Source: Lachnospiraceae bacterium
GTDB lineage: Bacteria > Bacillota > Clostridia > Lachnospirales > Lachnospiraceae
Assembly (NCBI GenBank): GCA_021771755.1
Contig: JAETOL010000012.1
Location: 1 to 53,305 of the forward strand
DNA length: 53,305 nucleotides
Direction of reading: 5' to 3'
Position 1 is the stretch's first letter; each line of letters begins with the position of its first letter. The position numbers and the translations under genes are program-made. The notes under the pieces are model-generated. The model saw nothing but the letters and a program-made list of their open reading frames with translations, searched no databases and was not told the DNA's origin. Below, one piece after another: positions 33,710-41,990 of the stretch.

Positions 33710-34474
33710 ATGGAAAGAAAAAATATTATATTAGAATTAAGAAATAAAGCAGGTCTGTCACAGGATGAACTTGCAGAAAAGGTTTTTGTTACACGTCAGG
33801 CGGTATCTCGCTGGGAAAATGGAGAAACAACACCAAACACAGAAACACTGAAACTTTTATCGAGATTATTTGATGTTTCAATCAATACGTTGCTGGGTTC
33901 CCCAAGACAATTGATTTGTCAATGCTGTGGTATGCCGCTTGAAGATTCCAGTATCAGTAAAGAAACAGATGGATTTTTTAATGAAGAATATTGTAAATGG
34001 TGCTATGCAGACGGAAAATATATGTATCATGATATGGATGACTTGATCGAAGTCTGCGTAGGGAATATAGCAGATGGACAGTCTTCGCCGGAACAAATTC
34101 GCACATATATGAAAGAACTGCTGCCGAAACTTGATTATTGGAAGAAATATAAAAATCTTGCGGGTGCAGAAGAGTTTGAAGAATTTAAAAAACAGCTCAT
34201 AGATGAAATTAACAGTTTGTACATAGAAGGAATGCCGAAGGTTGAAAAACTGAATACGCTTGTAGGCGAATACATCAATTTGGAATACAGACTTCCTAAT
34301 GGGAAAAATGTAAAATTTTTAGATGATGGAGCAACATATCTGGGAAATCAATTAGAATGTGAATTTGATTGTAGCAGATGTTTCGGGATTGCCGCTAATA
34401 TGGAATTCATTCTTATCAGTACCTATGAAGAAAATGGTACAAATCCGGAACTGGTTATTTACAGGAAAAGATAA
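33710..34474 (+). CDS. XRE-family regulator with a zinc ribbon and unknown C-terminal domain
   Basis: A 254-aa protein. Residues about 5-60 are an XRE helix-turn-helix (ILELRNKAGLSQDELAEKVFVTRQAVSRWENGETTPNTETL). Residues about 70-105 form a zinc ribbon (CQCCGMPL, then CKWCYADG) like the putative zinc-ribbon family PF12674. The middle resembles helical segments after such ribbons. The last about 70 residues (VGEYINLEYRLPNGKNVKFLDDG) are unfamiliar. The ATG at 33710 has GGAGGTG in front. The gene is clearly more AT-rich than its neighbours, suggesting transfer. It might regulate the OLD gene or be an independent cargo gene. Confidence 0.75.
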   Translation: MERKNIILELRNKAGLSQDELAEKVFVTRQAVSRWENGETTPNTETLKLLSRLFDVSINTLLGSPRQLICQCCGMPLEDSSISKETDGFFNEEYCKWCYADGKYMYHDMDDLIEVCVGNIADGQSSPEQIRTYMKELLPKLDYWKKYKNLAGAEEFEEFKKQLIDEINSLYIEGMPKVEKLNTLVGEYINLEYRLPNGKNVKFLDDGATYLGNQLECEFDCSRCFGIAANMEFILISTYEENGTNPELVIYRKR

Positions 34475-34480
34475 TTTTCT

Positions 34481-34517
34481 CTTTGCATCTGAAAGTGGAT
34501 AGCAGCCAAACAGAAAT
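34481..34517 (+). repeat. 37-bp direct repeat, copy 2
   Basis: Matches 31273-31309 at 33 of 37 bases, in the same orientation, seven bases after the XRE stop. The surrounding palindrome is not repeated here, so this is a partial copy. Confidence 0.7.
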
Positions 34518-34664
34518 TTTTACATTTGGGAAGGATGTTTGATATAAATTTAACATAACCAGGCAAGTGCATTTAATCATGTATTGATAAGCTTTGTTCT
34601 GTCAGGGAGAAGTGCTTCCTGAAGCAGATTACAAAGTATTGACCGTGAAAAAGGAGAACAATCT

Positions 34665-36227
34665 ATGAACGCGAAAAAAATCAGTGCATTATTACTTGCA
34701 GCAGCAATGATGGTACCGTGTGCAGTTCCGGCCCGGGTACTGGCGGCAGAGGAGGCCGGGCAGGAAGCTTCTCAGGAAACAGAGGCAAAGACACCAAAAT
34801 ATATTTTTCTTTTTATTGGAGATGGAATGAGCTATCCTCAGATTCAGACTACCAATTATTATCTGAATGCCATAGAGGATGACGGAGATGATATTCTTAC
34901 AAGTGAGAGCAGGCTGAACATGATGAAGTTTCCGGTAGCAGGATCTGCCCAGACCTATGACAGCACTTCCTTCTGTCCGGATTCTGCATCTACTGCCACC
35001 TCTATTTCAACCGGTCATAAGACCTACAGCGGAACTATCAACATGGATGAAAAGATGGAAACCGCATATGAGACTATTGCAGAAAAACTGAAAAAACAGC
35101 TTGGCTACAAGGTGGGGATTCTTTCTACTGTGAATCTGAACCATGCGACACCGGCAGCTTTTTATGCACATCAGGCATCCAGAAACAGTTACTATGAGAT
35201 TGGCCAGGAAATGATCGCCAGTGAGTTTGATTATTTTGCAGGAGGCGGTCTGAAGAAAACCACAGGTGACGAAGGTGATAAAACAGATCTTTACCAGCTG
35301 GCGCAGGAGGCAGGCTATAAGGTTGTCAAAACACAGGAAGAAGCAGAAGCGCTGACTGCGGAAGACGGAAAGACGATCGTGATTGATGAGACTCTGGCAG
35401 ATGACGATGCCATGAGCTATGATATGGATCGGGAAGAAGGAGAATGGGGACTTGCCGATTATGTGGAAAAGGGAATCGAGGTTCTGAATAACGATACAGG
35501 ATTCTTTATGATGGTAGAAGGCGGCAAGATCGACTGGGCATGTCATGCAAATGATGCAGCTGCCACGATTACAGATACGGTTGCCATGGATCAGGCGGTA
35601 GGAAAGGCTGTGGAGTTTTATAATGAGCATCCGGACGAGACGCTGATTCTTGTTACAGGAGACCATGAGACTGGTGGTCTGACGATTGGATTTGCCGGAA
35701 CGGATTACGATACTTTTCTGGAAAATATCAGCAGTCAGAAGATTTCCTATGCAAAATTTGATTCAGATTATGTAGCCGGATACAAAGAAAATAAAACGGA
35801 TTTTGACACAGTTATGGCAGATATTACAGAGCTTTTTGGACTGGAGGCTCCATCCGGAGAGTCAGAGACAACCAATCAGGCAGACAGCAAGGATGTACAT
35901 CCGGAAGGAGAAGAAGGCGGTTCTCTGGTTATGACGGATTATGAATATAACAAACTGAAAGCTGCTTATGAGGAAACTATGAGTCGGACCGGTGAGGAGG
36001 AAGCGTTTGGACAGGAAGAATATCTCCTCTATGGAAGCTATGAGCCTCTGACTGTGACCATCACTCATATTCTGAACAACAAATCCGGTATTAACTTTGC
36101 ATCCTATGCCCATACAGGACTTCCGGTAGAGGTGTTTGCAATGGGCGCTGAGCAGGAACAGTTTGAGGGATATTATGACAATACGGATATTTATAACAAA
36201 CTGGCTGCCATCACAGGAGTGCAGTAA
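34665..36227 (+). CDS. Alkaline phosphatase, secreted
   Basis: Releases inorganic phosphate from phosphomonoesters outside the cell. The 520-aa protein has a signal peptide (about 1-28, ending RVLAAEE). Metal and catalytic sites are FLFIGDGMSYPQ, the phospho-serine in PDSASTATSISTGHKT, MVEGGKIDWACHANDA, and LVTGDHETGG; a late histidine is in SYAHTGLPVEVFA. An insertion of roughly 60 residues (about 400-460, acidic) precedes the last metal ligand. AAAAGGAG precedes the ATG. No clear tandem Pho box was found upstream. It is followed three bases later by the YibE/F gene. Confidence 0.9.
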   Translation: MNAKKISALLLAAAMMVPCAVPARVLAAEEAGQEASQETEAKTPKYIFLFIGDGMSYPQIQTTNYYLNAIEDDGDDILTSESRLNMMKFPVAGSAQTYDSTSFCPDSASTATSISTGHKTYSGTINMDEKMETAYETIAEKLKKQLGYKVGILSTVNLNHATPAAFYAHQASRNSYYEIGQEMIASEFDYFAGGGLKKTTGDEGDKTDLYQLAQEAGYKVVKTQEEAEALTAEDGKTIVIDETLADDDAMSYDMDREEGEWGLADYVEKGIEVLNNDTGFFMMVEGGKIDWACHANDAAATITDTVAMDQAVGKAVEFYNEHPDETLILVTGDHETGGLTIGFAGTDYDTFLENISSQKISYAKFDSDYVAGYKENKTDFDTVMADITELFGLEAPSGESETTNQADSKDVHPEGEEGGSLVMTDYEYNKLKAAYEETMSRTGEEEAFGQEEYLLYGSYEPLTVTITHILNNKSGINFASYAHTGLPVEVFAMGAEQEQFEGYYDNTDIYNKLAAITGVQ

Positions 36228-36230
36228 AAA

Positions 36231-37367
36231 ATGAAGAGCAGACTGAAAAAAAGCTCTGTTTCTCTTGTGGCAATCTTTCTGATGGTGATCCTCATGGTCC
36301 TTCCTACGGGCTATGAGGATGCTGTCATTTATCAGGGAACAGATAAAGTGAAGGCAAAGGTGCTTTCCACCGATGAAAGTACAGTCAAAAGCTCCGGCCT
36401 GATCCGGTCAGGAGAACAGTTCTGTCAGATTGAGCTTCTGGGCGGCCGGTTTAAAGGAGAGAAAATCCGTGCGGTGAACATGCTCAGTGGCTCTCTGGAG
36501 TCGGACAAAATTTTTGAAGAAGGGGACATTGCCCATGTAGTGGTAAGCTACAGTGGGGATAAGATCACCTCTGTGACTATGAGCGATCATTATCGTCTGG
36601 ATAAGGAAATCCTTCTGGCAGGAATGTTTGTGGTACTTCTGATCGCATTTGCAGGATGGACAGGGCTGAGAGCTGTGTATTCGTTTGCGATCACAATTCT
36701 GACTATCTGGAAGATTCTTGTTCCGGCATATCTGGCAGGGGTGAATCCGGTGTGGTGCGGGATTCTGATCACCGCCTTCCTGACCCTTCTGATCATATTT
36801 CTGGTATATGGTTTTGACAGAAAGACAGTAGCGGCTTCATCAGGAGCGCTTCTGGGTGTTCTGGTCACCTGTGTGATCGGCTGCATTTTTACAGATGCAT
36901 TTAAGATCCATGGTGCAGTCATGGCGTATTCGGAAAGTCTTCTCTATTCCGGCTATCAGGACCTGAATCTGACAAAAATATTTATGAGCGGGATTTTTAT
37001 CGGAGCCTCCGGCGCAATGATGGATCTTTCTGTGGATATCACGTCGGCAGTAAATGAGGTCGTACAGAAAAAGCCGGAGATTGGATGGAAAGAGGCTGCC
37101 TGTTCGGGCATGAATGTAGGGCGGGCCGCCATGGGAACCATGACAACGACACTTCTTCTGGCTTATTCCGGAGGGTATATTGCTCTTTTGATGACCTTTA
37201 TGGCTCAGGGCACCCCGGTGGAAAATATCCTGAATTATAAGTATGTTTCTGCAGAAATACTGGATACTGTGGTGGGGAGTTTTGGCCTGGTAACCGTAGC
37301 GCCGTTTACGGCCGTTACAAGTGGCTGGCTGCTTACCAGGAAAAAGAAAGATTGTAAAGAAAGCTGA
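36231..37367 (+). CDS. YibE/F family membrane protein
   Basis: A 378-aa membrane protein of the YibE/F-like family. The N-terminus has one anchor helix (about 9-27) and an extracellular OB-like domain (about 30-120: VKAKVLSTDESTV, EKIRAVNMLSGSLESDKIFEEGD). About seven helices follow, with the conserved ISGAMMDLS-type stretch GASGAMMDLSVDITSAVNEV. The family is proposed to be a transporter, with no firm substrate. It sits three bases after the phosphatase and is probably co-transcribed, which hints at a phosphate-linked role; that is inference. Confidence 0.82.
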   Translation: MKSRLKKSSVSLVAIFLMVILMVLPTGYEDAVIYQGTDKVKAKVLSTDESTVKSSGLIRSGEQFCQIELLGGRFKGEKIRAVNMLSGSLESDKIFEEGDIAHVVVSYSGDKITSVTMSDHYRLDKEILLAGMFVVLLIAFAGWTGLRAVYSFAITILTIWKILVPAYLAGVNPVWCGILITAFLTLLIIFLVYGFDRKTVAASSGALLGVLVTCVIGCIFTDAFKIHGAVMAYSESLLYSGYQDLNLTKIFMSGIFIGASGAMMDLSVDITSAVNEVVQKKPEIGWKEAACSGMNVGRAAMGTMTTTLLLAYSGGYIALLMTFMAQGTPVENILNYKYVSAEILDTVVGSFGLVTVAPFTAVTSGWLLTRKKKDCKES

Positions 37368-37381
37368 TGCTGTGGTAAACT
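37352..37381 (+). promoter_or_regulatory. Candidate promoter of the LOG gene
   Basis: TTGTAA (37352-37357) and TAAACT (37376-37381) are 18 bases apart, with TG one base before the -10. The -35 overlaps the YibE/F stop region. Confidence 0.45.
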
Positions 37382-37443
37382 GTCTTTAAAAGAGCCGGAA
37401 ATGTGGATAACTTTTCAGGTAAAACAGATTTCAGGAGGACAGG

Positions 37444-37986
37444 ATGAATATTTGTGTATATGGGGCTTCCAGTGCATTTCTGGAAGAGATTTATTACAAA
37501 AAGACAGAAGAGCTTGGAAGAGAGATCGGAAGAAGAGGACATGGTCTGGTATTTGGCGGAGGTGCCACGGGAATGATGGGAGCCGCTGCCAGAGGCGCAG
37601 ATGCAGAGAAGGGATATATTCTGGGGATTGCGCCGCATTTTTTTGACAAACCAGGTGTTCTTTATGAAAACTGTTCGGAATTTATTTTTACAGAAACCAT
37701 GAGAGAGAGAAAGCAGCTTCTGGAAGACAGATCCGATGCAACCATTGTCACTCCGGGAGGAATCGGGACGTATGAGGAGTTCTTTGAGATTCTGACGCTG
37801 AAAAGTCTTGGACGTATCGATCGCCCGATTGTGCTTTATAATATCAATGGCTATTATGACAGAATGAAGGAACTTCTGGAATATACAGCAGAGCAGAGGT
37901 TTATGGAAAGTGTAAACCTCGGCCTCTGCTGTTTTATGAAGGATCCGGCTGAGATCCTGGACTACATAGAGCATTATCACAGATAA
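37444..37986 (+). CDS. LOG family protein (nucleotide 5'-monophosphate phosphoribohydrolase-like)
   Basis: A 180-aa Rossmann-fold protein of the LOG/TIGR00730 family, often mislabelled lysine decarboxylase. It has NICVYGASSAF at the start, GLVFGGGATGMMGAAARGA, ETMRERKQLLEDRSDA and the signature TPGGIGTYEEFFE. Members cleave nucleotide monophosphates, as in cytokinin activation. The bacterial physiological role is uncertain. AGGAGG lies just before the ATG. Its stop is five bases from the convergent ECF S-component stop. Confidence 0.9.
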   Translation: MNICVYGASSAFLEEIYYKKTEELGREIGRRGHGLVFGGGATGMMGAAARGADAEKGYILGIAPHFFDKPGVLYENCSEFIFTETMRERKQLLEDRSDATIVTPGGIGTYEEFFEILTLKSLGRIDRPIVLYNINGYYDRMKELLEYTAEQRFMESVNLGLCCFMKDPAEILDYIEHYHR

Positions 37987-37991
37987 AAGGT

Positions 37992-38543
37992 TCAGTGCTG
38001 TGTCCGTATCTGATTTCTGATCTGGCGGATACCCGGAACAGAAATGAGGAAGGGATAAAGGATACAGGCTAAGACCAGACCTCCGGTTCCCTGGATCAGG
38101 TTTGCCGGAATGCTGGCTGCTGCTCCCGGTATTCCATACATAGGAATTTCACAAAGAAAATAACCTCCGGCTACCAGTACGATGTCGGATATGCCTCCCA
38201 GAACCACTGCCAGACCGCGGCTTCTGGGAGTATTTTTCATATGCTGAAAAATAAATCCGCAGGACAGAGCTACCAGTCCTTTGACGGCAAGGGTAACAGG
38301 AACATAGATAAAATAACCACCCAGAAGATCTGCAAGTGCGGATCCGATTCCGCCTGCCAGAAATCCCCAGACGGGACCAAGGACGATTCCGGACAGAATG
38401 ACTATGGCATCTCCGGGATGGATATAGCCTCCGGTACCTGGTGTGGGAATTCGTATAGACATGGTTGCAGCACAGGAAAGAGCTGCAAAAAGAGCCGCTG
38501 TGATCATAAGCTTTAATTTGCTGTCTGCTGGATTTTGAGTCAT
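37992..38543 (-). CDS. ECF transporter S-component
   Basis: Substrate-binding membrane subunit of an energy-coupling factor importer. The 183-aa protein has about six helices and segments typical of S-components: LMITAALFAALSCAATMSIRIPTP near the N-terminus, then HPGDAIVILSGIVLGPVWGFLAGGIGSALADLLGGYF. The vitamin or precursor cannot be named from sequence; no riboswitch was seen upstream. It could work with EcfA1A2T encoded at 11.9-14.4 kb. The ATG at 38543 fits GGAGG; the GTG at 38552 overlaps that ribosome site. Confidence 0.82.
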   Translation of the reverse strand: MTQNPADSKLKLMITAALFAALSCAATMSIRIPTPGTGGYIHPGDAIVILSGIVLGPVWGFLAGGIGSALADLLGGYFIYVPVTLAVKGLVALSCGFIFQHMKNTPRSRGLAVVLGGISDIVLVAGGYFLCEIPMYGIPGAAASIPANLIQGTGGLVLACILYPFLISVPGIRQIRNQIRTQH

Positions 38544-38727
38544 ATGGTTCACCTCCGTTAATGATGAACTTACTTTACACCATGATTGTGCTTTGAAAAA
38601 GATGCAAAAACGATAAAATATCAGGGGACAGTTTTTGGAAATATGAAAATAAGGCTTTTTCTGAAGGAAAAGATATGATAAAATAAAAAACTGTGTGTTA
38701 AACTATAAAAAGAAAGTGTGAGTGATA

Positions 38728-39600
38728 ATGAAACAGGAAAATTATATCAAAGGAATGGTTATGATCATTCTTTCAGCCTTCTTTTTTGCGTGCATGAATG
38801 TCAGTGTGCGTCTGGCCGGAGACCTTCCTTCTTTCCAGAAAAGCTTTTTCCGGAATCTTGTGGCGGTGGTTTTTGCAGCAGTGATCCTTTTGAAAGACCA
38901 CGAAGTACCAAAAGTGAAAAAACAATATTGGGGACCTTTGTTTCTGCGCTGCGCCTTTGGCACAATTGGAATTCTCTGTAATTTTTATGCGATCGATCAT
39001 CTTCTGGTGGCAGATGCTTCGATCCTGAATAAGCTGTCTCCTTTTTTTGCCATTATTTTTTCTTATTTTATCCTGAAAGAAAAAATCAATCCGATACAGG
39101 TCACGGCTGTGCTTCTGGCATTTGCAGGCTGCCTTTTTGTGGTGAAACCGGGATTTCAGAATGCGACACTTCTTCCTGCATTGATCGGTGTGTGCGGCGG
39201 ACTGGGAGCGGGGATCGCTTATACCATGGTAAGGGTGCTGGGAACGCAGGGAGTCAGAGGACCGGTGATCGTATTTTATTTTTCCCTTTTCTCATGTCTT
39301 GCGATACTGCCGTTTGTCCTGCTTCATTATACCCCGATGTCAGCAGGACAGCTGGGGAGCCTTCTCATGGCAGGATTGTTTGCCGCAGGAGGACAGTTTA
39401 CGATTACGGCTGCCTATACATATGCGCCGGCTGGGAAGATATCTATTTTTGATTATTCGCAGATTCTTTTTGCCACGCTGCTGGGATTTTTCCTTTTTGG
39501 CGAGATTCCGGACAAGTACAGTTTTATAGGATATGGACTGATCATTCTGGCTTCGCTGGGGATGTTTATCTACAATATGAGAACCGCAAAGAAGAACTAA
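38728..39600 (+). CDS. EamA/DMT-family transporter
   Basis: A 290-aa membrane protein with ten predicted helices arranged as two EamA repeats (about 10-140 and 155-285), as in drug/metabolite exporters. LVADASILNKLSPFFAIIFSYFILKEKI and ISIFDYSQILFATLLGFFLFGEIPD are the equivalent segments of the two repeats. The substrate is unknown. The ATG at 38728 was chosen; a GTG two codons earlier is possible since the ribosome site is weak. A strong terminator overlaps its stop. Confidence 0.85.
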   Translation: MKQENYIKGMVMIILSAFFFACMNVSVRLAGDLPSFQKSFFRNLVAVVFAAVILLKDHEVPKVKKQYWGPLFLRCAFGTIGILCNFYAIDHLLVADASILNKLSPFFAIIFSYFILKEKINPIQVTAVLLAFAGCLFVVKPGFQNATLLPALIGVCGGLGAGIAYTMVRVLGTQGVRGPVIVFYFSLFSCLAILPFVLLHYTPMSAGQLGSLLMAGLFAAGGQFTITAAYTYAPAGKISIFDYSQILFATLLGFFLFGEIPDKYSFIGYGLIILASLGMFIYNMRTAKKN

Positions 39601-39617
39601 AAACTTTGCGGTTTTTT
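39582..39617 (+). terminator. Terminator of the EamA gene
   Basis: AACCGCAAAG (39582-39591) and CTTTGCGGTT (39604-39613) form a perfect 10-bp stem followed by TTTT. The left arm is within the last codons of the gene. Confidence 0.88.
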
Positions 39618-39665
39618 CATAAAATAAAACTTGATAAAATTTGTCAAATATTTAACGAAAATCTA

Positions 39666-39694
39666 TTGATTTTCCTGTAAAGAACGGATATAAT
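39666..39694 (+). promoter_or_regulatory. Promoter of the flavodiiron gene
   Basis: TTGATT (39666-39671) and a perfect TATAAT (39689-39694) are 17 bases apart. Confidence 0.8.
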
Positions 39695-39738
39695 AAGAAC
39701 AACTGATAAAAGTACATCAAATAAAAAGGGGTATTAGA

Positions 39739-41529
39739 ATGAAGATTACAGATGACATCTTGTATGTGGGTGTGAACGATCATGATGTGGATCTCTTTGA
39801 GGGACAATATGTAGTGCCAAATGGAATGGCCTATAATTCTTATGTGATCAAAGACGAAAAAATTGCGGTTATGGATACAGTAGACGCAAGATTTACTCAT
39901 GAATGGCTGGACAACATTGCAAAGGTTCTCGGAAATGCGAAACCAGATTATCTGATCGTACAGCATATGGAACCGGACCATGCTGCAAATATTGAAAACT
40001 TCATGAAGGTCTATCCGGATACCACAATTGTAGCAAATGCAAAAACATTTGTAATGATGCAGAACTTCTTCCGCAATATGAGTCTGGAGGGAAGAACTCT
40101 TGAGGTTGGAAACGGAGAGTCCCTGACTCTTGGCAAACATGTGCTTACTTTTGTATTTGCACCTATGGTACACTGGCCGGAGGTTATGGTTACCTATGAC
40201 AGCACAGATAAGGTTCTTTTCTCCGCAGATGGTTTCGGCAAGTTCGGAGCTCTCGATGTGGAAGAGGACTGGGATGATGAAGCACGTCGCTACTATATTG
40301 GAATTGTGGGTAAATACGGCGCTCAGGTACAGAAGCTTCTGAAGGTGGCAGCTACCCTGGACATTCAGACAATCTGCCCGCTTCATGGACCGGTACTTAC
40401 AGAAAATCTGGGACACTATATTGAGAAATATGATATCTGGTCCTCTTATAAGCCGGAAAGTGAAGGTGTTGTGATCGCCTATACATCTGTTTACGGAAAC
40501 ACCAAAAAAGCAGTAAATATTCTGGCAGAAAAACTGAAAGAAAAAGGCTGCCCGGTTGTTAAAGTATTTGATCTTGCAAGAAATGATATGGCAGAGGCTG
40601 TATCCAGTGCTTTCCGCTATAATAAGCTGGTACTGGCAACCACTACCTACAATGCAGAGCTGTATCCTTTCATGCGTGAATTTATCGATCATCTGACAGA
40701 GCGAAACTATCAGAACCGTACCATTGGTTTGATCGAGAACGGAAGCTGGGCTCCTCTGGCTGCAAAGATCATGAAGGGTGAATTTGAAAAGAGCAAAAAT
40801 ATTACCTGGCTGAACAGCGCAGTAAAGATCCTGTCTTCCGTAAGTGACGAAAATATGGAGCAGCTGGAAGCAATGGCAGAGGAACTGTGCAGAGAATATG
40901 TGGCACAGTCTGAAACTGCAAATAAAAAAGACATGACAGCACTGTTTAAAATCGGATATGGTCTGTATGTTGTAACTTCCAATGATGGAAACAAGGATAA
41001 CGGACTGATTGTAAATACAGTTACACAGCTTACAGATAATCCCTATCGTGTTGCTGTCAATATTAACAAAGAGAATTATTCTCATCATGTGATCAAACAG
41101 ACGGGTATTATGAATGTAAACTGTCTGTCTGTGGAAGCTCCATTTGAGATTTTCCAGAGATTTGGTTTCCAGAGCGGACGCCAGACAGATAAATTCGAAG
41201 GTATGGAAAAACTTTATTCCGATAATGGACTGGTATTCCTGCCAAAATACATCAATGCATTTATGTCCCTTAAGGTAGAACAGTATGTAGATCTGGGAAC
41301 ACATGGAATGTTCATTTGTTCTGTAACTGAGGCGAGAGTTATGAGTGATAAAGATACCATGACCTATACCTACTACCAGAACAATGTAAAACCGAAACCT
41401 CAGACAGAAGGAAAGAAGGGCTTTGTATGTAAGGTCTGCGGATTTATCTATGAGGGAGACGAGCTTCCGGATGATTATATCTGCCCGCTTTGCAAACACG
41501 GAGTTGCTGATTTTGAACCGATTGAATAA
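39739..41529 (+). CDS. Flavodiiron protein fused to flavin reductase and rubredoxin
   Basis: A 596-aa cytosolic oxygen or nitric-oxide scavenging enzyme of anaerobes. Domain order: a metallo-beta-lactamase diiron domain (about 1-245, with QHMEPDHAAN, MVHWPEV, SADGFGKFG and CPLHGPV ligands), flavodoxin (about 252-390, YTSVYGNTKKA), a flavin-reductase-like FMN domain (about 410-550) and a C-terminal rubredoxin (about 557-592: CKVCGFIYEGD, CPLCKHG). The fusion carries its own electron path, NAD(P)H-flavin reductase to rubredoxin to FMN to diiron. It has a strong promoter and its own terminator, so it is monocistronic. Class C/F-like fusions of this kind are known in clostridia. Confidence 0.95.
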   Translation: MKITDDILYVGVNDHDVDLFEGQYVVPNGMAYNSYVIKDEKIAVMDTVDARFTHEWLDNIAKVLGNAKPDYLIVQHMEPDHAANIENFMKVYPDTTIVANAKTFVMMQNFFRNMSLEGRTLEVGNGESLTLGKHVLTFVFAPMVHWPEVMVTYDSTDKVLFSADGFGKFGALDVEEDWDDEARRYYIGIVGKYGAQVQKLLKVAATLDIQTICPLHGPVLTENLGHYIEKYDIWSSYKPESEGVVIAYTSVYGNTKKAVNILAEKLKEKGCPVVKVFDLARNDMAEAVSSAFRYNKLVLATTTYNAELYPFMREFIDHLTERNYQNRTIGLIENGSWAPLAAKIMKGEFEKSKNITWLNSAVKILSSVSDENMEQLEAMAEELCREYVAQSETANKKDMTALFKIGYGLYVVTSNDGNKDNGLIVNTVTQLTDNPYRVAVNINKENYSHHVIKQTGIMNVNCLSVEAPFEIFQRFGFQSGRQTDKFEGMEKLYSDNGLVFLPKYINAFMSLKVEQYVDLGTHGMFICSVTEARVMSDKDTMTYTYYQNNVKPKPQTEGKKGFVCKVCGFIYEGDELPDDYICPLCKHGVADFEPIE

Positions 41530-41565
41530 AAATCAAAAAAACAATATTTTATAATCCATATAAAA

Positions 41566-41601
41566 ACAGCCCTGGAAAGAGAACTTTCCGGGGCTGTTTT
41601 A
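41566..41601 (+). terminator. Terminator of the flavodiiron gene
   Basis: ACAGCCCTGGAAAG (41566-41579) and CTTTCCGGGGCTGT (41584-41597) form a 14-position stem with one mismatch, followed by TTTTA. Confidence 0.85.
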
Positions 41602-41646
41602 CGGACAGCTCCGGAAAAAATTCTTTTCCCGAAGTTTATGATATGC

Positions 41647-41652
41647 TAAAAT
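41647..41652 (+). promoter_or_regulatory. Candidate extended -10 for the Nif11-like/alarmone synthetase operon
   Basis: TAAAAT preceded by TATGC (TGn), 36 bases before the start. The -35 region (TTTTCC) is poor. Confidence 0.4.
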
Positions 41653-41688
41653 AAAGACAGAATGAGGAAGCGCAGAGGAGGAAAAATA

Positions 41689-41967
41689 ATGGAAATACCA
41701 GAAATGCTTGATGAACTGAAACAGAAAGCCCTGAAAGATAAGGTGCTTCGCAGAGAGCTTATGGACACCAGAAAAGAGGATCAGCCTCTTGCCGCATTCT
41801 GCCGGAAATGCCGGGAACTGGGATATCCTGTATATGAAATGGATCTGATCAGCGCCGGAGAGGATTTTTATGCGACGATGAGACGAAGCACCAACGGCGG
41901 TGGAGAAAATTCTCCTATGCTGGAGGGAGAAGATGATTTTTATGAGCTGTTTTTTGCCGGATTATAA
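41689..41967 (+). CDS. Nif11-like small protein (92 aa)
   Basis: A 92-aa soluble protein. The segment LKDKVLRRELMDTRKEDQPLAAFCRKCRELGYPVYEMDLISAGEDF has the spacing of Nif11-type leader domains: an N-terminal helix with LR-EL, a middle helix, then GY and an aliphatic/acidic helix. The tail (STNGGGENSPMLEGEDDFYELFFAGL) is acidic with a triple glycine. Nif11 domains are best known from RiPP precursors, but no modifying enzyme or exporter is nearby. A regulatory partner of the adjacent alarmone synthetase is as likely. The ATG at 41689 has GAGGAGG in front. Confidence 0.6.
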   Translation: MEIPEMLDELKQKALKDKVLRRELMDTRKEDQPLAAFCRKCRELGYPVYEMDLISAGEDFYATMRRSTNGGGENSPMLEGEDDFYELFFAGL

Positions 41968-41990
41968 AATTGGAAACGGAGGAAAGTAAA

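Noticed and set aside
31754-34474. Gabija or retron-type defence system
   Set aside because: No UvrD-like helicase, reverse transcriptase or other partner lies next to the OLD gene; only an XRE regulator follows.
34518-34664. Pho box ahead of the alkaline phosphatase
   Set aside because: TTTAACA and TTTAATC occur 23 bases apart, but the regular 11-bp direct repeats expected for PhoP binding are not present.
38544-38727. Vitamin riboswitch ahead of the ECF S-component
   Set aside because: I looked for TPP, FMN, cobalamin, folate and preQ1 signature blocks in this interval on the minus strand and saw none.
39652-41499. 615-codon open frame on the minus strand
   Set aside because: It lies opposite the flavodiiron-rubredoxin gene, has low-complexity Cys/Ile/His-rich content and no recognisable domain; it is a shadow of codon bias.
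41689-41967. RiPP precursor peptide
   Set aside because: The Nif11-like part is suggestive, but no radical-SAM, LanM, YcaO or peptidase-transporter gene is near, and the neighbour is an alarmone synthetase.
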